A program made the translations under genes and the position numbers. Shown here in pieces: positions 32,201 to 43,100 of a stretch of DNA of 64,000 nucleotides. The stretch spans positions 9,734,001 through 9,798,000 of the forward strand of contig OX485806.1 of assembly GCA_950295325.1 (NCBI GenBank). The letters run 5' to 3'. How positions within the stretch are numbered: the first letter of the stretch is position 1; the number at the start of each line of letters is the position of its first letter. The notes beneath the pieces were generated by a model, which worked only from the letters and a program-made list of their open reading frames with translations, searched no databases and was not told the origin of the DNA. The stretch comes from Polytrichum commune (taxonomy: Eukaryota > Streptophyta > Polytrichopsida > Polytrichales > Polytrichaceae).

Positions 32201-35063
32201 TTGCTTACAAGACGTTCCATATTCGGTAAGTTTGCAGTGTATGCTTGGAGGTAGTGTGAAGGTTTGGACGAAGAACGTTCCCTATCGGTTTATTGAAGGT
32301 CAAACTCATTTTGGGATGCCAAGAGGCGATAAACTGAGTTTGACCCATTAATGACCGAAATAGGTTGCTCTTCATTCAAATTTCGTTAGTATCTCCGAGA
32401 ATGCACCACAAATGGAAAGAAAATATTGATGCCAACAACCAATGAAACATAGGGGATCAACTCCCAACAAAAAAAATTTGAAGTAAGGATAACTCAAATG
32501 AATACAATCTTGTTGCGAGGAGCTTCGAGAGATGAGTGCATTGATATATTCTTGTGACAAAGCTCATGCATGAATAATAATGATCTTGTCATAAGTTATC
32601 GGAACCTTATTTTGTCGATGCCCCTGCTTATTATACAGAAGTTACCCCCAGTGTTAAAGCCTTGCAACAAACTGGCATGATCCTGCCATTCCAGCCATTG
32701 GCACTGACGTTTGAGGACATGTCCTACTTTGTTGACATGCCGGCCGAGATGAAAACCAATTTGAAGTTGAATACAAACCGGTTGCAATTGTTGCGGAACA
32801 TTAGTGGCTCATTTCAGCCGGGTGTGCTCACGGCACTCATGGGCGTCTCGGGTGCGGGAAAAACCACACTTATGGACGTGCTTGCGGGGCGGAAAACGGG
32901 TGGCTACATTGAGGGCGCGATTAAAATTGCTGGGTATACAAAAATCCAAAAAACATTTGCTAGAATTGCAGGTTACGTTGAGCAGACCGACATCCATTCA
33001 CCACAGGTTTGATATAATTTGCCTTGTCGTGTCTTGTCAACATATTTACAATTTGTTGACCCTGAAGAGTTCCAGAGAGTTTATTTCTATTGATTTGTCC
33101 CGATGAGACATTTTGGAATGGGTGGATAAGGATGCAGATATTTGAATCCATTTTGGTTCAAATACTCTTCTGGCAATTATACATGGCATATGAAAATATT
33201 TGTGTAAGACTTGAATCAGAAATCTTAAAAGGAGTTATTTCTCTTCAATTACTGTAGGTACCACAAATGTGTAGAAAATCTATGTGCAACCAGTAGTCCC
33301 TTTTCACTCCTTCGTTGCAAGTCCACTTGGAGCCTTTTTGATAAAAACAACATCATGTTTTACTGATTCCAAATAGGCCTCTAAGACTAATCATGAATGT
33401 AATCGTTTGAATTCAAGTTTGTGTTTGTTTTATTGTTTTACGAGTGCCTCTTGAAACCCATTACAAATGCGCTACAACAAAATACACGAGCATCTAACAA
33501 ACGAACTCATGGAATCTCATCAATTCCCACTTTGGTTGGTTCTCTTTCCAGGTCACAGTTTACGAATCTTTGATATACTCCTCGTGGCTAAGGTTACCCC
33601 GCGAGGTAAACGCAAAGAAGCGCAAGGTCTTTGTGGAAGAGGTGATGAATCTCGTGGAGCTTGACAATCTCCGGTATGGCCTAGTGGGACTCCCCGGCAA
33701 CACGGGACTCTCCACGGAACAAAGGAAACGGCTCACGATAGCCGTCGAGCTCGTGGCCAACCCTTCCATCATCTTCATGGACGAGCCGACCTCGGGGCTT
33801 GACGCGAGGGCGGCTGCCATTGTGATGCGGACGGTGCGTAACACGGTCAACACGGGGCGCACCGTGGTTTGCACAATCCATCAACCGAGCATCGACATTT
33901 TCGAGGCGTTTGATGAGCTCGTGCTTGTGAAACGGGGCGGTGAAATCATTTACGTGGGTCCGCTCGGAAAATACTCGAGCGATTTGATCTCGTATTTCTC
34001 AGAGATTCCCGGCGTGCCCCCAATCGCATCGACATATAACCCCGCAACGTGGATGTTGGAGATCACGACCCCGGCGATGGAGACGAAGCTCGGGGTAAAC
34101 TTTGCCCAAATCTACACAAGCTCAGAGCTTTACAAGCGGAACAAGATGGTGATCAAGAAGTTGAGCGTGCCAAAACGCGGCTCGCAAGACCTCAAGTTCC
34201 CAACCCAATTCTCACAGCCGTCGTTGGAGCAATTCAAGGCGTGTTTGTGGAAGCAAAACCTCACGTATTGGAGGAGCCCGTATTACAATGCCGTGCGCTT
34301 TTTTTTCACTGTGATCGTCGCCATTATGTTTGGATCGATCTTTTGGCAGCTCGGGAACAAGAGGGCGACGCAACAAGACGTGCAAAACGTGATGGGTGTG
34401 TTGTATGCGTCGGTCTTGTTTCTGGGCGTGAACAATGCTTCCAGTGTGCAGCCAGTAGTTTCCGTAGAGAGGTCTGTTTTCTACCGGGAGAGAGCGGCCG
34501 GCATGTACGGGCCCTTGCCTTACGCATTCGCGCAGGCGCTCATCGAAGTTCCTTACATTTTTGTCCAAACGTTAGTTTATGGCATCATTACCTATGCGAT
34601 GATCCACTTCGAATGGACAGTGGCAAAGTTTTTCTGGTACCTTCTCTTCATGTTTTTGACGTTCACCTATTTCACATTTTACGGCATGATGGCAGTCGGG
34701 TTGACGCCTTCTCAACAATTAGCGGCCGTTACGTCTTCGGGATTCTACTCCTTGTGGAACCTCTTTTCAGGTTTCTTGATACCCAAAGCGAGTATGCCGA
34801 GTTGGTGGGTTTGGTACTATTGGATTTGTCCCGTGGCATGGACGCTCTATGGCTTGATCACGTCGCAATTAGGCAATGTTCAGACCCCGTTTTATGCCGC
34901 GGGTTTCGGCGCTCAAATTGCTGTGAAGGACTTCATCACGAGCTATTTGGGATACAAATATGATTGGTTGGGCAATGTGGTTGCAGTTTGTTTTGGATTC
35001 ATGGCAGTGTTTTGGCTGGTGTTTGCATTTTCAATCAAATACCTCAACTTTCAAACCCGTTGA
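26232..35063 (+). CDS. ABCG/PDR-like: Full-size PDR-type ABC transporter (ABCG subfamily)
   Basis: Eight exons, 26232-26706, 27570-27881, 28503-29052, 29244-29403, 30488-30813, 31503-32050, 32639-33006 and 33552-35063, total 4251 bp: 1416 residues and a stop, the usual PDR length. The order is reverse, (NBD-TMD)2. NBD1 has Walker A GPPGAGKST (about residue 155), signature [10 protein letters not shown] (about 299) and [16 protein letters not shown]2 has GVSGAGKTT (about 860), [15 protein letters not shown] and [12 protein letters not shown], then CTIHQPS. TMD1 ([22 protein letters not shown]) and TMD2 ([30 protein letters not shown]) carry PDR hallmarks. Both catalytic sites look intact. PDRs export terpenoids, hormones or other lipophilic compounds at the plasma membrane; the substrate cannot be read. 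ATG 26232 opens the frame. The exon 6 donor (32051) is chosen only by phase. NBD2 and TMD2 sit in one 1.5 kb exon. Confidence 0.93.
26883..27397 (+). repeat. Tandem duplication, ~258 bp unit, in PDR intron 1
   Basis: Two consecutive units (26883-27140 and 27141-27397) share 'AATTTGCTTTGTCATT', 'TTTCAGCCAAGTCAA', 'ATGCATGAAA', 'CTGGATTATG' and 'TTGACAAGAATCTGAT-ATG'. Each unit contains two half-repeats built around 'CAGCCAA-TCAATGCATGAA'. Confidence 0.8.
27893..28502 (+). repeat. Family C dispersed repeat filling PDR intron 2, split by a MITE
   Basis: The left part (27893-28004, 'GGGGAGATTTTGGGCA', 'GTTTCCAAGTCCAACCGGTTA') and right part (28352-28502, 'GAACTTGAACCGGTT', 'ATCTGTAACTTGC', 'TCTCCCTGTTCGCAG') together reproduce the continuous copy at 36998-37230. 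The splice acceptor of exon 3 (AG 28501-28502) is the last two bases of the repeat. Confidence 0.75.
28005..28351. mobile_element. Family A foldback MITE, copy 3 (nested in family C repeat)
   Basis: Begins TAGACTTATCC and ends GGATAACTCTA. The central palindrome includes 'GGTTCGAATGAAGGACATTC' and 'GAATGTTCTTCGTCCAAACC'. Both flanks continue as family C repeat, so insertion was into that repeat. Confidence 0.8.
32149..32496. mobile_element. Family A foldback MITE, copy 4 (PDR intron 6)
   Basis: Carries 'CTAACTCAACATGATTTTTG', 'GTCGGGAGTTGGTTGTTTTG', 'TGCTTGGAGGTAGTGTGAAG', a central 'GGTCAAACTCATTTTGG' palindrome and a terminal 'AAGGATAACTC'. The ends are more worn than in other copies. Confidence 0.75.
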
Positions 35064-36997
35064 ATTAGTCGAAACATCTTGGGCAAGGACATCGTTATAA
35101 GATTTTTGTTGATGGTATTATTTTCAAGTATCGAGGATGTATGTTGGACATCAATTGAAGGCATTCGGCAGATTGGATTTAATAAATATGCCACCAGCAA
35201 CTAGAATTCTAAAAATTTCAGTATAATATGCTACCCTCATAATCTGGGAGCGCCAGGAATCTGTCCAACTTCTTCACTTGGTAATTAGGTGCGCTAAATA
35301 AATGCACAATTTCCCAGGTCTGGTTCTGTAGCACTAATCATTTTAGTCACATATAGAAACAAGTATAACCTTTACGCTTCAGTTCTTTCTTGTTTTTCTT
35401 GTGTCTTAGACAACTTAAAACTAGTACACCATTAATGGTATTTAGTGTCACTATTTGGAATTAAGCATTGCTGTAACTGTTTCCCAAAGATCTCATTTTT
35501 GTTTTAACAACAAAGATCAAATCGGTCATTTGGAGAGTGTACAACATCAACATCTTTACTTCATATGAACTTACACTAACAGTAAAAAAGTCATAGCACT
35601 GCATACCTCCGAATATTGAGTGACAGTAAATCCCACAAACGGTGGTGTTCTTTGAGCATTAATGAATTTCACTGTTGGCCTTACCCTGATAAATTCATTC
35701 TTTTATGCTACAGGTTGGGATGTTGGGACCCCAATTTTGCACTTTGATAAAGGTGGTTCATTCCCACGTCCAAGGAATGGAGGTGCAACACCTCAAAGAC
35801 TAGAAATTTGAAGAAATATGGTGAAGCAGCGAAACTTGGCGAATATGTATAGAATGATGTCCAATTCCATCTAGCCAACGATGATGATTATGAGGGCATT
35901 TACTAAATATTTTCTACCTTAATGTAGTTCACACTAGGAAGATACCATGTTGCAGCTCGAAGAAACTGAGACATGTAAAATGACAGGACTCATGATTATG
36001 CTTTTACACTTTAACGCCCCCTTTATACTAGGGAGATTGAAAATTCAAAGAAAGGATCCTCCTCATTGGAGAGAGGCTCTTATATAGTGAAGCTTGTTAA
36101 CTCAGTTCAACTTTACACTTGAGCTTTCAAAGCAAGAGCTCAAGCTTTTTACCCGGTTTATAAAGCTCCGACAGCACTATTGTGGATCCAATGTAGTGTC
36201 CATGACAGGCTTTCGGTGATTTTTTACAAGCTCCCAGTCGGAATCATGAGGGACCTCATGTAGGTCCCTAATATTTATCGAGAGTTCAAGCTCTTGGTTT
36301 TTGCGCCTCAACCCAATAAGCTTTTGAGCACTCTTTAGGCTTTTCTTCAATTCTTCTTTAAGATTGAGTGTGATTTCTTGGAAGAGAGTTGTTTATGTTG
36401 TTAACAAAAGGAATGATTGACTTCTACTAAAGGTTAAGGAAGTTGCATGAAGAAAGTATCTCACCAATGCAACGAGTTCTAACAACTTGGCCTCAAGAGT
36501 CGCTTGATTTTTTGTACTCTTCAATTCAACATATTCATGATATGTCTACTATGAGTCATTGCAACAGCAAAGGTGTCATTCTAACCTCTATGGTCAACAT
36601 GCTTCCCAACCATATCCTCATATAAAAAGATTTTTCTACATCTAGCGCACCAAAATGTACCTTATAGTAGTATATCCCCCCTATAATGTCACTCTAATGG
36701 GTCTCATGTAAGGTCTTTGACAAGACCAAAGCACCATGGAATAGGCAAATCACCGTTGCGGATGGCCACAATGAGGTCCTCCACATACTTAATTTGAATG
36801 CGATCATTTTTTTTGACATGAGCCCTTTCCATGATAAGGTGCTTAACGTGTGAGATATCTTCATGTAAGGTGTTCTTAAGGAGTTCAGTGTCGTAATAAA
36901 TTTTAGTGTATTCCACATCATGGGTATTGAAGTTGAGATTAACCAAATCACAGAGTTGGTCACCAAGCATTTCCCCCTCTTGATTAGCAATACTTTA

Positions 36998-37230
36998 GGT
37001 TAGTGTCAGGGGAGATTTTGGGCACAATTGGTCAAAATCTTAGTGTTTCCAAGTCCAACCGGTTACATGTCGTGATCTTTCGGACTTTCTTTATTAAGTT
37101 GAGGTATATTCTATAGATTCACCTAAACCGGTCAGCAATTTTCCTAAAGTCTTGAACTTTAACCGGTTATTTCTCAGCTCAACCGGTTTGTGTGTAACTA
37201 GTGGGCGGTTCTCCCTGCCAACATTGAGTT
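36998..37230 (+). repeat. Family C dispersed repeat, uninterrupted copy
   Basis: Runs from 'TAGTGTCAGGGGAGATTTTG' through 'TCCAACCGGTTACATG', 'TTCTTTATTAAGTT', 'AACCGGTTATTTCTCAGCTC' to 'GTAACTAGTGGGCGG' and 'TTCTCCCTGCC'. Several CCGGTT motifs are spread along it. No terminal inverted repeats were seen. Confidence 0.7.
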
Positions 37231-38139
37231 AGTTTAGGGAGACGGGTTATCCAATTAACTCATCCTTTTGTTCAAGTTTCCCAAAAATTTCCACTGAATC
37301 AATGCCTTTAATGCGGATGGGGAGGTTGGGCACGTCCCCAAATGGGTTTCAAGATGGAAAACATGAACTCTATGTTGGAAAAGAATTTTCCAAAGAGCAT
37401 TACTGAGGGACAAGGCCAACAACAAAGAGAAGCCAAAGAGTATTGATCTAGGTCAATAACCTTGAGACTACCAAACATTTGTGAGAGAATTGGCGAACCT
37501 TGTTCACCAACTCTCTCCATGTAGTTCCTTTTCTTCGTTTACAACCAACTGAATGGAAGTCCGGATGAGGGCGTTTCACTTTCTTGATGAACCGAAGATG
37601 TAGACGCAATCAAAAGAAACAAACTCATTTTGGAACATGGTCGCTTTCACATGTGCTCAAAGGATGGGTGACCTTCTTATCACTTGATTTTCAATGCACT
37701 CTACCCCCTATGGTCCACCCAATCATACTGGGGTTACCGGGTGAACTGGATATTTTCAACGAATCATGTGGGAACCTAGGGGTTTGCCCTTTGAGGAGAC
37801 AAATGTGGGTTGGCTTGTATGCGCATGTTCAAAGTGTCCACCTTTGAAAGGAGGCAATACTCTTTGTAGGCCCTCTAATCCTCGTGAAACCTGTTTCAAA
37901 ATTAGATAGATAGATAGAAACTCCGGTCCCTATTTAAGGGGCCGGCGTGAATGAAGTGTCCGTTCATATTGTCAAATGACCTGATGCCCATCAGGCAAGG
38001 GGAAATTTGGACAGTACTACTCTCCCCTTTCGAGGATGGACACTATAGTAGCCGAGAGACAAAATAACAGTAACCCACCTTGGTTGTTAGCACGAATTTA
38101 CGTCTTTGTTATAGTATAAGTTGTGGTTTGTTGTGTTTG

Positions 38140-38235
38140 GTGGTCGCCAAGTCATGGCTCCTCGGTTGGTTGAGGGAGGATATTTGTAACATTTAAGCGG
38201 TCCGGGTTCGATTTCAAAATTACATATAGAATTTG
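38140..38235 (+). repeat. Possible tRNA-derived sequence (SINE head or tRNA relic)
   Basis: 'TGGCTCCTCGGTTGGTTGAGGG' resembles a tRNA A box, and 'GTCCGGGTTCGATTTC', about 50 bp downstream, resembles a B box with the GGTTCGA core. No full cloverleaf was folded by eye, so a working tRNA is unlikely. Confidence 0.35.
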
Positions 38236-39727
38236 ACCAACTCGAAGATGAAGCAACACCATAGTTCATGCCAATGACAACATTGGAGTCATCTTTCTTT
38301 CTTTCTTTTTTCTGATTACGCTCAAGCTATTGAAAGCTTGTCAAGTCCAAATCTAGAAGTTCCCAGAAAAATGTAAGTTTGAACTCCCAACTTGAGCTTT
38401 CACACCCTCTATTTATAGGGGGGACAAGGGGACCTAAACCGTTAAACACAATTCAACAGTACCTTTGTTTTGCTTACCTGCCGACTAAGGGGCCATCAAG
38501 AACTGGTCCTTCAAGCCCACATCGATTTGCATAGTAGGTAACCAGGTTTGTTCTATGTAAGTACCACTACCACAAGGCAATGATACCCACTTAAAATTCA
38601 GAGACAATGATAAAAACTCAAACAATGTTGGGTGGCAAGGCAAGCATGGTAAAGTAACAGGAGTAATTGGACCACAAATTAATACACGTGTGCAACAAAC
38701 TACCTGAGAGTTAACATATCACTAGATTGGGATTGGAGTGAGATGAATTTGTCTTGGGTGAGGTAAACTTCAGAGTCATCGCTTTATCTTATCGAGGAAT
38801 TTATATCTCCTCCAGTGGCTATGAGAGGGAAGAGGAAGTTTAAATATCCATAAACACTACTAGTGTGATGAAATCGTCCATAGGAGGCCAAAAATGTGAT
38901 GCTACAGAGCATTGTGTTGTCTCAAAGCGGCTCAGTCTTGACAGATACTAATGCTCGTGAGAATCATGAGTTTGCCTCCCCAAGTTGACATCTCCCACTT
39001 TTTCCCCCATGAAGGGTGACTACACTGAGCTTGCTCAACCAAGATATAGAAATAATTTATTTCTTAAAAGAGTTGGATGTTTTATGTAGCCAACATACAT
39101 GTGACATCAAATGAGAGCATCTCCAGTCATCACCAGATTTGACTTCCGATTTGGTATACATGAAAGGCCATAGAATAGCTTCTAGAATGGGAATGGAAAC
39201 AAGAGGCCTGCCTTTGCCCTTGCCCTCAATGACTGCATGACCTGATAGCCAAACAAAATTTTGTAGCACGAAGTAATTACGGACCTCCCTCAGAATAAAA
39301 GGGGAAAGTAGCAAGACCAATACAATACAAACCCAAGAAATGGATGATGGCCAGGAATTCAGTATACAAAGAAAAAGCAACACTGAGCTGGTGAACCCTC
39401 AAGCCAGATGTAAAGAATCAGTAATAGGGGGACTTGTGACGTCCCTCCAAAACTCCCTTTGATATACAGCTTCCCAGGGCCAGGCCTAGGGACCTGCCTA
39501 TAACAAATCTATACAACGCTACCCTCTCCATGTGGAAGGCATTTATAGGTCCCACCACCAATGCACAACCCGCAGAAACTTTCTGTACAGAATGTAATTA
39601 ATCACATTTCTGCTTCACCAGGAATCTGCACATATCAATCAAATAAATGGAATTTTAAAAAGGAGTTGTTGAATGATTAACCAAGAGTGTAAACAGACTG
39701 TCCAAAAGTCCTCTCGCAAAGTCACAC

Positions 39728-39941
39728 CACTACACCATATATCTGACTTAGTGTAGGCACACAATTCATCATCGACACACAACAATGAACATGAGACTAA
39801 TCTTGTGGGCCACACTGTTTTTCTAGTAACACCTTTCCTCACTAATGTTCATAATCACAGGTCACATAATTCACCATGAACATAGATTATGGTGGGTTAG
39901 TAGATTCTAATGCCACACTAAATCAGATGCATAGTGTAGTG
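39728..39941. mobile_element. CACTA-like MITE, about 214 bp
   Basis: Left end CACTACACCATATATCTGAC then TTAGTG is mirrored at the right end by CACTAAATCAGATGCATAG then TGTAGTG. Termini reading CACTA inwards from both sides resemble CACTA elements. A shorter relative lies at 43640-43828. No coding capacity. Confidence 0.7.
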
Positions 39942-40173
39942 GCTGACTAAAGAACACATAACAGACTCTGTTGAAATCTTATTGCGATTGTATCAATTTA
40001 AGACGAAACCAGGTGGGGTATGATTCATAAGAATTGACAAGCCCAGAAAACATTTGACACCACTTGGTGTAGAACTCAATGAATAGATGACGTTTCATTC
40101 ATAAACAGAAATGTGGGAAACAATGAAGGGACAAGGAATGAATTTTTCGTACATGAGCACTTCAGGCATGACA

Positions 40174-43100
40174 TCATGAAATCGCTTGATCCTGATTGCA
40201 GATGCTCTCCACATTCTCAACTTTAGAAGGTGATCCTGGCACCACCTCGAGTTCTAAGATGCTCTCTGGAACACAACTTTCACAAACGGAATTTCCTGTT
40301 GTGTCATCCACATGACAAATGATGCTGCTGGAACCTCCTCCCCCATCCGTTCCAGAAGGCACAAAGCTTTTGCTACTCGTTGCAGAAATGTCCTCTTCTT
40401 TGTGGGCTTCAGATTCATCCGCTATTTCCAACACCTTACTTGCCTTCAGAAATTCCCCTGCCAAAACGTCAAGCAAAGGCATAGAGGGTCCAGATTCATG
40501 GACATCGTGGTCATTTTGCTTGTCAAGCAACCGGAGTGAAGCCACTTCCCCAAGTAAGCCTTTCAATGGGATTTGTGAGCTTTGACGTTGCAACTTGTAC
40601 TTGGGATCCTCTTTCGCTTCATCAACCCCGCCACAACAACGTCCTGACAAAGCTTCAACATCTTCACAATCATCCCTTATTTCTTGATTTTCCGCACTTC
40701 TGTCTTTCTCTAATGAAAGCCGGGCGACTTCTTCAAGTGCGCCTTTAAAAGGGGGTGTCCCTATACGACTTGCACGGTACATTTTGCGCCGGGAAACCCG
40801 CCTTCCCGTTTTCTCATCCGTGTGCCCTCCTGGCCGAGATTCCTCAAGTACTTCAATCTTCCCTCTCATGCTTTCATTGTCTCCTTGTCGCTCTGCATTT
40901 CTGAGTTCAGGAAAGTTTAGTTTGGCACCGACACCAAACTTTTTCATGGCCACCTGATCATAGGCATGTGCTGCTGCTTCAGCGGTTGGGAAATTCCCAC
41001 AGTTGTCATGTTTCTTCAGAACACTGTCCCAAAAACTCACCTGGAATGTACTCCGGTTTGCATATACACCAAGATACTTGGTGGGCTTCGTCCCACCAGG
41101 GCTTAAAGGGGCTTGACTGGAAGAAGGCGAATCAGGTTCTTCATCCTCATCCTCGAGGGCTTTCACTTCAGATTGAACTGGAGCTTCAGCAATGTCCATG
41201 CCCACCTGTGCCACATGGTCCCAAAAAATTGATTCAAAATTTTATTTTGCAATATAAGCCAGACAGGGCAAAAGAAACCCCCTTTCCAATCGAGTTCATC
41301 CTTTACCAGAATCGTCATGAATCGGTCCCCTACAATTTGCCATTGGTCGATTTGCATACAAAATCAATAATCTCTCTCCACTTGTGGTGCATCCTTGGAG
41401 GTAGTGTTTGAGTTTAAGTGAAGAGCATTATATTTTGGTACACAAAAGTTTGACCCTCAATGATATGCTATAGATTGTTATTCTTGCAAACCTCTACACT
41501 ACCTCCGAGCATGCACCAGAAACTTATCAAATATGGGAGGTGTCGTATGCAGACCAACCAACTCTCAATTGAAGTCCCAATGAGTTAAGGATAACTCTAT
41601 TGTCAGCAGCAAAAATCAAAGTCAACCAATGAAAACATTGAAAGGGATAAATGGTACTAACCTGGCTTGAAAGGGCTTGACTGGAAGAAGGTGAATCAGA
41701 CTCTTCATCTTCATCTTCAAGGATCTTGTCTTCGGCACCATTACTCGGAAGTTGTGCACGCTCCATCACTACATTATTACCAACCACCTTAACAGTTGAT
41801 CTTAATGTCTCTATTTCCTCAATCAGGTTCAATTTTGCTTCCTCCCCAAACTGCCCATAAGCCACCTGTCAACAAAACCACATGCACTTAAACTTGGAAT
41901 CAAACTTAATATACAGTATTTGATCAAAGTCAGCTCAACTTCACTCTAATAGAGCACAAAAAGTACCGGGCCATCCATAAGAGAGGCATGGTTTGAAATT
42001 TGGAAGACTTACACTAATGCTTCACACAAAGATTATCCACTGGAAGTGAGCAGTAATGTGTACACACTCAAATACATCTGGAGCCATTCTTATCAGTACA
42101 TTTAAGATAAATACTCGGGGGCCACACTATTGAGCTCATTTCCATACTAAACCATTGGGGATAATATTGTGGCACAATTTACCAACCCACAAAATCTAAC
42201 ATCAGAGGCCTTCTTGAATCATCACTATGGATCATCATTCAAAAATGGTTTACCTGATCATGGGCACGAGCGGCTTCTTCAGCAGTTAAGAAAGTTCCCA
42301 GGTACGTGTGCTTCTTTGTTGCTGGGTTGTAATATATAGACTGAAACTTGTGACCATTACAGTACACACCACGAAAGTCGGCCCGCCTTGTCATATTACC
42401 TCGGCGGCTTGGCTTCTTAATGACTGAAGCACGAGCAAATGTCCCCTTCTTCGATCTCATAGATCGAAACGAGCTTTTATTATTCAATTGTTGTAGAGGG
42501 GGAGGAGGCACTTCATCTTCATCCGAGCCAGCTCCTTCCGACTCCCTGCTAGCATTTGAAGGCGTGTTTACCACATGTGCAGGCCTACTTCGCTTTCCTT
42601 TCATAGGTTTGCTTTCAGATGTACTATCGTGCCGCACACTCCAAGACTCCCCATCATCCTTACCAGAGGCTTCCGAGTTTGAGTCCATGCCAGTCGCCTC
42701 GCGTGCACCCGCACGACGTGCAGCATCCACAGAACTAAAAACACCAACCGATTGGTAGTCCTTCAGCTTTGGGTCATAACACATCGCCTCAAAATCACCT
42801 GCATCCGTGAGCTGGATCAAGACCTTTTTGATTGACTGCTTCGCTTTCGCTTTCAAGGAGTGGAACGATTCCGGAAAATTTAAAGGAGCCGATGCTCCAC
42901 GCTTGCGGTAGGCAACTTCATCATATGCATGCGCGGCCTCTTCGGGAGTGTCGTATATGCCGATGTATATGTGCTTTTTGGTTCTTGGTACATATATTTT
43001 GGCCTTAAATCGTCCACTGGGAGTTGCCTGCACACCCATATAAGTGCGCTGTGACTTTCGTTTTGCCAAAGATTTCCCTGGAGTTTTCGCGGCAGCTGAG

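Larger units (their letters stand above)
35064..40173. other. Repeat-rich intergenic region
   Basis: The PDR 3' flank runs to about 35.2 kb. No gene is recognised between there and 40174. A stretch at 36000-36360 contains 'CAAGCTC' and 'GAGCTT' repeats and resembles 12400-12470. There is a family C copy, a tRNA-like sequence, a short GATA microsatellite (37905-37920) and a CACTA-like MITE. Open frames at 36694-36990 (-) and 39057-39383 (-) have no recognisable domain. Confidence 0.5.

Noticed and set aside
34049-34963. 304-codon frame inside PDR exon 8
   Set aside because: Out-of-frame shadow of NBD2/TMD2 with no similarity of its own.
36694-36990. Possible retrotransposon polyprotein fragment on the minus strand
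   Set aside because: Two frames of 88-98 codons without any gag, protease, integrase or reverse-transcriptase motif.
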